Below, piece by piece: positions 1-4,122 of a DNA stretch of 5,919 nt. The DNA comes from Microcaldota archaeon (GTDB lineage Archaea > Micrarchaeota > Micrarchaeia > Anstonellales > Bilamarchaeaceae): assembly GCA_030666035.1 (NCBI GenBank), contig DAOUYQ010000059.1, positions 1-5,919 of the forward strand, in the 5' to 3' direction. Both the position numbers and the translations under genes were made by a program. The notes beneath the pieces are model-generated. The model ran no database searches. It had not been told where the DNA came from and was given only the letters and a program-made list of their open reading frames with translations. How positions within the stretch are numbered: position 1 is the first letter of the stretch; each line of letters begins with the position of its first letter.

Positions 1-430
1 AAAACTCTGTTTCAGTTGCATGCCCTCCGTAGAGTGCGACCTCGCATTTCCCGGCAGGAAGTGCAACCACGTTTGTCCCCTGGTTGGTGCGGTAGTCCCA
101 GTTCCCATTATTGTCAAAGAGCACAATGTTACCCGTTTCAATAGTTTCCCCTGCAGGTGCAGTGTTTGCTGCAATCTGGGAAACGCTTCCAATTAGTTCC
201 TCAAGAAGGGAAATTATCTGCTCCAATTCATCCCCAGTTGATACAGGAGTTTCACCTACCCCCGGAGCATTAATAATGGGTTCAATCCCCGCAGTTTCTT
301 CGCTCTGGATTTCAGGAACTGCTTCTGCTTCCATGGTTTCCGAAGACCCAAAGATAACATCAAAGATGCCTCCGGCAAAAGAAAAGCCCATAAGAAACAG
401 AAGCCCAATCATAATGTATGTGGATTTCAT
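1..430 (-). CDS. Secreted protein of unknown function, N-terminal part (cut by left edge)
   Basis: 143 codons are visible before the gene leaves the window, reading leftward from ATG at 430. The N-terminus is a typical Sec signal peptide: MKST, a hydrophobic core (YIMIGLLFLMGFSF, residues 5-18), then a probable cleavage site after FA at residue 19, before GG. The mature part begins with an acidic, Pro/Thr/Glu-rich low-complexity stretch (about 32-62), then a short amphipathic helix (DELEQIISLLEELIGSV, about 64-80), then a likely beta-rich section with NGNWDYRTNQG and one Cys near residue 128. It is probably an exported or surface protein. An in-frame TGA at 440-442 excludes a longer N-terminus. 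There is no SD, but an AT-rich box about 29 nt upstream of the ATG suggests a leaderless or nearly leaderless transcript. I do not recognise the family. Confidence 0.8.
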   Translation of the reverse strand, partial: MKSTYIMIGLLFLMGFSFAGGIFDVIFGSSETMEAEAVPEIQSEETAGIEPIINAPGVGETPVSTGDELEQIISLLEELIGSVSQIAANTAPAGETIETGNIVLFDNNGNWDYRTNQGTNVVALPAGKCEVALYGGHATETEF

Positions 431-452
431 AACACATTCTCATGCAACAAAG

Positions 453-465
453 AATTAATAATTAT
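453..465 (-). promoter_or_regulatory. Possible TATA box for the secreted-protein gene
   Basis: On the minus strand this reads ATAATTATTAATT, centred about 29 nt upstream of the ATG at 430. Archaeal TATA boxes sit about 26 nt before the transcription start, so the start would fall within a few bases of the ATG. That fits the lack of an SD upstream of this gene. The assignment rests on AT-richness and spacing only. Confidence 0.4.
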
Positions 466-503
466 GCTTTTCCTGCGGAAAGCCCCTGTATATCTATGCC
501 CAT
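462..503 (-). CDS. Possible 13-codon micro-ORF with a strong SD
   Basis: Between the 498-residue gene and the secreted-protein gene, the minus strand has GGAGG (513-517), 9 nt, then ATG (503) and an ORF encoding MGIDIQGLSAGKA that stops at 462-464. In the uL1 and uL10 genes the corresponding distance is 8 nt, so the site looks usable. The frame is also the direct continuation of the 498-residue gene past its TAA. This could be a small leader ORF, the remnant of a longer C-terminus, or chance. It is too short for any coding statistic. Confidence 0.2.
   Translation of the reverse strand: MGIDIQGLSAGKA
466..483 (-). terminator. Inverted repeat, possible hairpin or weak terminator
   Basis: GCTTTTCC and GGAAAGC flank a 3-base TGC loop, giving a 7-bp stem with one unpaired base. 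On the minus strand it is followed by AT-rich sequence (ATAATTATTAATT) rather than a clean T-run. It lies 63 nt or more beyond the stop of the 498-residue gene and just before the next gene's promoter, so it could mark the end of that transcript. Archaea usually terminate at T-tracts without hairpins, so the role is uncertain. Confidence 0.25.
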
Positions 504-545
504 CTGTTTCATCCTCCTTTGGAATGCGTGCAGCACCCAGGCACA

Positions 546-2042
546 TTATGCGCTGCTTATTTCCACTGCCGTCTTTGCAAGCGCCTCGTAGAGGGCTGCC
601 CTTACTGCAACATTGTCCGGCTCCTTTAACACTTCCACAAACGCTTCCCTTTTTTCTGTGTTTTCTGAGTCCCTCAAGTAACTTATTACAATTGCTTCCG
701 GAGTTTCCGGGCTGCTGAAATCCACATCCCCGTTCTTTGCAATAAATGCTGCTTCATCAAAGTTCTTTGCTGCCAGCGCCTCCAGGACTTGCGGGGTGAA
801 CTTTGCATTGTTTTGTTTTACTACTTCCATTGGATTCCTGTAGAATGGGCCAAGCATCGTTCCGCTTCCCGGAGGGACTTCCTTTGGGCCGCTTTTGAGT
901 TCGCCTACGTGCTCCATCTGCTCCATTATTTCTTCAATTGCAGTTTTCTTTTCTTCTTTGGTTTCTTTTCCTTCTTTCTCTTCTGCTTCGTCTTTTAGGG
1001 CTTCTAATTGGTCCTCCATTTCTTCTTGCCGCTCTTGATCTTCCCTTGCCATATCCTCAATATCCCGCATCATTTGTGCGGTTGCTGCAGCTTCTGCTCC
1101 AACGTCTGATTCTACATCTAAGATATTATCCATCGAAAATATAGGGGATAACGAGATAAATCCTAGATTGGAATTCTCCAGAACGGCCTTAAGCTCACTT
1201 CGATTATCAGCAGCTACAGCAGCTCCATAGTTTCCCGGATCATGTTCCAGTACTTTTGAACCAACATTCGCCATATGAACATAGAGGTCAGATTTTTCAA
1301 AGAGTTCTTCTACTTCATATCCTTTTCTTTTAAGATCTCCCAGAAGTTCTCTTGTAGCCTTTTTCCTACTATCATATATCGCAGTTTCTTTTTCTCGGAC
1401 AGTTAACTCCGGATTTTCTAGTATTTTTCGTTCTTCATCTGCCCGTTTATTGAAAAATGGATCTACAAGGGATTTTGGAACATTCTTTTCGATAATGAAA
1501 TTATAATACTCTGAATTTTCTGCTATCGATCTTCCCTTTAACTGTGTTTCTTTGGCAAGTTCCAGATTTTCGGGTTTTCTAGTTGATTCTTCAAAAGAAG
1601 CTTGGAATACTGTTATATTTTGAATTCGTTGTTTTGGAATTTCTTGCTCTTTTGTACGAGTTAGTACTTGGATTGCAACAGCAATGTTTTTTGCTGCTTC
1701 TTTTCTTATCTCTTTCGTAGCTCCTGCCAATACGGTTTGTGCAGAAGTCAAGATGGCTCGAATGTGTTGTTTTGGGTTTTCTATTTGTGGGTTTAGGTTT
1801 GTGCTTAAGTCTTGTTCTAGTTTGGCTAGTCCTTCTTCTGAGAATTGAAGTGGTTGGTTTTCTACTGGTGGGGAGAGGTAATTATCTATGAGATATTGTT
1901 GTTGTTCTGCATTGCTAAGATTTGGGGGGAGGATATGAAGCATTGTTTTTCTTACCTGTTCTATTTGCATTTCTTGTTGTGGGCCAATCTCTCCCTTTTG
2001 AGGTTTCATAGCTTCTGGGGAACTGTCAGTTTTTATTGCCAT
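546..2042 (-). CDS. Unknown 498-residue soluble, charged, mostly helical protein
   Basis: No family is recognised. There is no signal peptide or membrane segment, so it is probably cytoplasmic. Visible layout: a Gln/Pro-rich N-terminus (about 1-90); mainly helical charged sequence (about 90-290) including LVDPFFNKRADEERK near 192; a linker (SPIFSMDNILDVESDVG, 299-315); a strongly charged Glu/Lys-rich probable coiled coil (about 318-382); and a C-terminal helical region (about 412-498) whose repeated helices resemble short helical-repeat packing (inference). ATG at 2042 is chosen over an in-frame GTG at 2051 because that GTG is part of an SD (GTGAT) at the usual 5-nt spacing from this ATG. A TATA box lies about 38 nt upstream, so the gene seems to have its own promoter rather than depend on the 299-residue gene 65 bp upstream. 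Codon choice changes along the gene: the first 300 codons favour CAA, AGA and A-ending codons, while the last third uses AGG, AAG, GCG and CCG more, like the ribosomal genes. Confidence 0.75.
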   Translation of the reverse strand: MAIKTDSSPEAMKPQKGEIGPQQEMQIEQVRKTMLHILPPNLSNAEQQQYLIDNYLSPPVENQPLQFSEEGLAKLEQDLSTNLNPQIENPKQHIRAILTSAQTVLAGATKEIRKEAAKNIAVAIQVLTRTKEQEIPKQRIQNITVFQASFEESTRKPENLELAKETQLKGRSIAENSEYYNFIIEKNVPKSLVDPFFNKRADEERKILENPELTVREKETAIYDSRKKATRELLGDLKRKGYEVEELFEKSDLYVHMANVGSKVLEHDPGNYGAAVAADNRSELKAVLENSNLGFISLSPIFSMDNILDVESDVGAEAAATAQMMRDIEDMAREDQERQEEMEDQLEALKDEAEEKEGKETKEEKKTAIEEIMEQMEHVGELKSGPKEVPPGSGTMLGPFYRNPMEVVKQNNAKFTPQVLEALAAKNFDEAAFIAKNGDVDFSSPETPEAIVISYLRDSENTEKREAFVEVLKEPDNVAVRAALYEALAKTAVEISSA

Positions 2043-2046
2043 TGTT

Positions 2047-2051
2047 ATCAC
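2047..2051 (-). promoter_or_regulatory. Ribosome binding site deciding the start at 2042
   Basis: GTGAT on the minus strand matches part of the archaeal SD consensus AGGAGGTGAT. Counting from the end of GTGA there are 5 nt to ATG 2042, the same spacing as at the 3007 and 4123 starts. The GTG at 2049-2051 therefore looks like SD sequence rather than a start codon. Confidence 0.6.
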
Positions 2052-2074
2052 TTAAATGGTTTATCTCAGAGTAA

Positions 2075-2090
2075 GTTTATAAGATAAATA
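2075..2090 (-). promoter_or_regulatory. TATA box for the 498-residue gene
   Basis: The minus strand reads TATTTATCTTATAAAC. A transcription start about 26 nt downstream would fall near 2054, giving a leader of about 12 nt that just contains the GTGAT ribosome binding site. No clear BRE is seen. Confidence 0.55.
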
Positions 2091-2100
2091 GAATTGAAGG

Positions 2101-2107
2101 AAAAAAT
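2101..2107 (-). terminator. T-run directly after the 299-residue gene
   Basis: On the minus strand the TAG stop (2108-2110) is followed at once by ATTTTTT and then pyrimidine-rich sequence (CCTTC). This is an archaeal-style T-tract terminator candidate without a hairpin. It sits just upstream of the next gene's TATA box, which fits separate transcription of the two genes. Confidence 0.4.
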
Positions 2108-3007
2108 CTAACTTGAATTGACTAGTTCCCCTGGGGGCAACCAAGTGCCATTCTTAAGATCAGGGCGATACATCATGTATGTAGTATCTGTTTTCCCCCC
2201 TTTATATACACCTCTAATAGTTATTACATCTCTCTTTCTGAGGCCTTTTGGCACAATGGCTATTTCTGTCCCTATTTCATCTGTTGAATATGCTGTTTGA
2301 ACGGGATCCCGGGTCTCGGAGAGACCCACACTTCCCATATCCCTAAGGACATGTTTTGGAAGTACATTGCCCTTTTCATCAAGAACCTCTATTTCCAAAT
2401 ACATTGCCACATCCCTATTGTCATGGATGGCAACTACTTGTCCTAATGCAGGTACGGCTGCTTGGTCGTCAACGATATACCGCAATTTTTCAATTGGAGT
2501 AGAAAAGCTAGAAGTTCCGAGCGTCTCTCCCGTAATTTTAACTTTTACTTCAATATTTGTCCCCCCTTCCATATCATTTCCAAACAGATCTTTATCTCGT
2601 CTAGGAGTAAGGACATAAACCCCCATATTCACTGGAATATCATATCCTGAAAATGCCTTCACTTTGCCTTCTGCGTTCCTGAGATATTGCTTAAAGAGAT
2701 TAGGATCTGAAAATGTCTTACAAGGTACTCTAGTTCTCCTTTCCTTGTTAACTTCGTTTTTAACTGGTTCTTTAGGTTCAGCATGAACCAATGCAGGGGC
2801 ACATGCAGTAACTACTCCAATTCCTAAGAATGTGGCGAGCCTGCCCATTGCAGCTCTCCTGCCCATAATATTTATCCCATGGCTACGCGCCTGTTGGTTT
2901 AGTTCCCTTTTCTCTTGCAATCTTTCCAAAAATCTGCGTGCAAAGTTAAATCTGGTAGGTCTAGAAGTAGGTATTTCCTTTTGTTTGGTTTTAGATGTGT
3001 GCACCAT
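2108..3007 (-). CDS. Unknown 299-residue exported or membrane-anchored protein with a long basic N-terminus
   Basis: No family is recognised. From ATG 3007, residues 1-47 are basic and polar, with a probable amphipathic helix around FARRFLERLQEKREL. MGRRAAMGRL follows (48-57, twin Arg at 50-51), then a hydrophobic core of about 20 residues ending in VHA (74-76) before EPKEP. This resembles a signal peptide with an AxA-like site. The core also holds VTAC (66-69), a lipobox-like motif, and the twin Arg could indicate Tat export, although the consensus F/L positions are poor. The rest (about 100-299) is rich in predicted beta-strand (NIEVKVKITGE, VAMYLEIEVLDEKGNVL, DVITIRGVY), suggesting an extracytoplasmic beta-sandwich domain (inference). 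The start at 3007 is chosen from GGTGA at 5-nt spacing. ATG 3010 is also possible, and the GTGs at 3016 and 3019 overlap the SD. An internal ATG at 2866 would give a conventional short signal peptide but has no good SD. Confidence 0.75.
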   Translation of the reverse strand: MVHTSKTKQKEIPTSRPTRFNFARRFLERLQEKRELNQQARSHGINIMGRRAAMGRLATFLGIGVVTACAPALVHAEPKEPVKNEVNKERRTRVPCKTFSDPNLFKQYLRNAEGKVKAFSGYDIPVNMGVYVLTPRRDKDLFGNDMEGGTNIEVKVKITGETLGTSSFSTPIEKLRYIVDDQAAVPALGQVVAIHDNRDVAMYLEIEVLDEKGNVLPKHVLRDMGSVGLSETRDPVQTAYSTDEIGTEIAIVPKGLRKRDVITIRGVYKGGKTDTTYMMYRPDLKNGTWLPPGELVNSS

Positions 3008-3012
3008 CATAC

Positions 3013-3017
3013 TCACC
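3013..3017 (-). promoter_or_regulatory. Ribosome binding site deciding the start at 3007
   Basis: GGTGA on the minus strand lies 5 nt before ATG 3007 and only 2 nt before ATG 3010, so 3007 fits the spacing seen at the other genes here. The upstream in-frame GTG codons overlap this site and are unlikely starts. Confidence 0.6.
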
Positions 3018-3039
3018 ACTTATATTAAGACTATATGTT

Positions 3040-3049
3040 ATTTATAAAT
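3040..3049 (-). promoter_or_regulatory. TATA box for the 299-residue gene
   Basis: ATTTATAAAT, a perfect palindrome identical to the uL1 operon box. Transcription would start about 26 nt downstream, near 3018, leaving a leader of about 11 nt with the GGTGA almost at its 5' end. Because the core is palindromic, direction is inferred from the gene and SD placement. Confidence 0.65.
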
Positions 3050-3127
3050 GTTGCTATTGTTGGTGGTTTAAGCTGGAAAAGCGACAGGAAGCTTCTTTTT
3101 ATCACTTAATGGCCCCAAAATACAAAT

Positions 3128-3409
3128 TTAGCGAAACATTCCACCTTTCAATTCTTTCTCAGCCCCAACAAATTCTTCAAGTTCAGGATAGGCTCCAGTA
3201 TCTACACCTACTTTTTTTAGGGTATCTGCCCATCGCTCCGCATCTGTTTTTTTGTTTTTCATCTTTTTAAGTACAATTTCAAAATCAAAGGGCAGCCTCT
3301 GGCTAAAAGTTGCATTTTCCCTAAGATGAAATTCACATTCCTCAGGTTTCCCTTCCCGACTTTTCTCTAATCTAAACTTCCCTAACGAGTAATTTATAAA
3401 TATTTCCAT
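3128..3409 (-). CDS. Hypothetical 93-residue protein divergent from the ribosomal operon
   Basis: This is a small, charged, soluble protein with no signal peptide or membrane segment. It begins MEIFINYSLGKFRLEK, which looks like a beta-hairpin. A Lys-rich helical part follows around residues 43-68 (FEIVLKKMKNKKTDAERWAD), then an acidic helix and the tail KELKGGMFR. There is one Cys at residue 25. No family is recognised. It has no SD, and no convincing TATA box is seen at the right distance (a weak CTAATAAGC lies at 3453-3461). Its first codons overlap the TATA box of the uL1 operon, so if it is expressed its 5' end shares DNA with that promoter. The balanced, protein-like composition and lack of another gene here favour a real gene, but the start is uncertain. 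Confidence 0.55.
   Translation of the reverse strand: MEIFINYSLGKFRLEKSREGKPEECEFHLRENATFSQRLPFDFEIVLKKMKNKKTDAERWADTLKKVGVDTGAYPELEEFVGAEKELKGGMFR
3392..3401 (+). promoter_or_regulatory. TATA box of the uL1-uL10-aL12 operon
   Basis: ATTTATAAAT followed by ATTT is the strongest TATA match upstream of uL1. About 26 nt downstream the transcript would start near 3423, giving a leader of about 54 nt before ATG 3477. The box lies inside the first codons of the 93-residue minus-strand ORF. Its palindromic core could bind TBP in either orientation. Confidence 0.65.
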
Positions 3410-3422
3410 AATACAACTAGTA

Positions 3423-3476
3423 GAGTGCAGTCAATTTCTGCCCGTAAGCACTGCTTATTAGCAGGAGGGATTGAAA
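3423..3476 (+). promoter_or_regulatory. Leader of the ribosomal stalk operon, possible autoregulatory RNA
   Basis: The predicted leader contains GCAGT (3427-3431), ACTGC (3450-3454) and GCAG (3461-3464). The middle segment can pair with either flank. The downstream pairing, CTGC-TTATTA-GCAG, runs into the SD (GGAGG, 3464-3468). CCC (3441-3443) can also pair with GGG (3467-3469), and CAAT (3432-3435) with ATTG (3470-3473), burying the SD. Archaeal uL1 is known from methanogens to repress its own operon by binding an mRNA site that mimics its 23S rRNA target. I cannot show that this leader matches that motif, and stems of 3-5 bp may be chance. Confidence 0.35.
3463..3470 (+). promoter_or_regulatory. 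Ribosome binding site of uL1
   Basis: AGGAGGGA is the strongest SD in the window. Its GGAGG is 8 nt before ATG 3477 but only 2 nt before an in-frame TTG at 3471, so ATG 3477 is taken as the start. Confidence 0.85.
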
Positions 3477-4112
3477 ATGGATAAAAAGAAACTAGCGGAA
3501 GGCATCGAAGAGATGTTAAAGGAAAAAGGAAGCAGGAAATTTACACAGTCAGTAGAACTTGTGCTGAATTTCCGCGGAATTGATTTCTCAAAACCTGAGA
3601 ACAGGCTTAACCTGGATGTTGCCCTTCCCTATGGAAAAGGGGGAAAGGAGCCCAAAATAGTAGTTATTGCAGATGCAGACATGGGAAATGCGGCCAAGAA
3701 AGCAGGCGCAGACATGGTTCTCTCTGTAAGTCAGCTTGCGCAATACAAGGGGGATACCCCCAAGCTCAAGAAGCTTGTTTCTGAATCAGTATTCCTTGCA
3801 CAGCCAAACCTCCTTGGCCAGGTTGCAAAGAACTTTGGCCAGTACCTTGCAGTAAGGGGCAAGATGCCCAAGCCGCTTGTAGGAAACCCTGAGAATGCAA
3901 TTAATGCGGCAAAGCGCTCAGTAAGGCTTACTTCCAAGGGAAAATACATGCCCGTTGCGCAAACGCTGGTTGGCTCTGAAAACATGGAGCCCAGGCAGCT
4001 TGCAGAAAATATTGAAGCAGTATATGATGCAGTCAAGAACAAGACAAGTGCTTCAAGCATAAAATCCGCTTACATAAAGCTCACAATGGGCAAAACGGTA
4101 AAGGTGATGTGA
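3477..4112 (+). CDS. rpl1: Large-subunit ribosomal protein uL1 (L1)
   Basis: 211 residues, close to the usual 210-220 of archaeal uL1. uL1 binds helices 76-78 of 23S rRNA, forms the mobile L1 stalk at the E site, and in some archaea represses its own operon through the mRNA. Family signatures in order: KFTQSVELVLNFRGIDFSKPENR (around 21-43), PYGKGGKEPKIVVIAD (51-66, the switch into domain II), ARGKMPKP-type loop written here AVRGKMPKP (125-133), VGSENM (165-170), and IKLTMGKTVKV (200-210) with the conserved TMG. Domain I is formed by both ends of the chain and domain II by the middle (about 60-150). The usual GPRGKMP is altered to AVRGKMP. It is first in the operon, and its stop codon overlaps the SD of uL10, so the two are probably translationally coupled. 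Codon use (AGG, AAG, GCA) matches uL10 and aL12. Confidence 0.97.
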   Translation: MDKKKLAEGIEEMLKEKGSRKFTQSVELVLNFRGIDFSKPENRLNLDVALPYGKGGKEPKIVVIADADMGNAAKKAGADMVLSVSQLAQYKGDTPKLKKLVSESVFLAQPNLLGQVAKNFGQYLAVRGKMPKPLVGNPENAINAAKRSVRLTSKGKYMPVAQTLVGSENMEPRQLAENIEAVYDAVKNKTSASSIKSAYIKLTMGKTVKVM

Positions 4113-4117
4113 GGTGA
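4111..4117 (+). promoter_or_regulatory. Ribosome binding site of uL10, overlapping the uL1 stop
   Basis: GAGGTGA shares two bases with the uL1 TGA stop and is 5 nt before ATG 4123. An in-frame GTG at 4114 lies inside this SD and is unlikely to be the start. The overlap suggests translational coupling between uL1 and uL10. Confidence 0.8.
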
Positions 4118-4122
4118 AGGAA

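Noticed and set aside
111..458. 115-codon plus-strand frame
   Set aside because: It is antisense to the secreted-protein gene, which has a clear signal peptide and coherent protein sequence. No SD is present.
789..1144. Two overlapping plus-strand frames rich in Phe and Leu that look like membrane proteins
   Set aside because: They are the complement of the Glu/Lys-rich coiled-coil region of the 498-residue gene, which yields TTC/CTT runs. The hydrophobicity is an artefact.
3089..3098. GAAGCTTC palindrome followed by a T-run between the 299- and 93-residue genes
   Set aside because: It resembles a plus-strand terminator, but no plus-strand gene precedes it, and a stem without a loop cannot fold as a hairpin.
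3020..3127. Searched the gap for a tRNA, box C/D RNA or other small RNA
   Set aside because: I found no cloverleaf, no RTGATGA/CTGA pair and no compact stem. Only the TATA box is supported.
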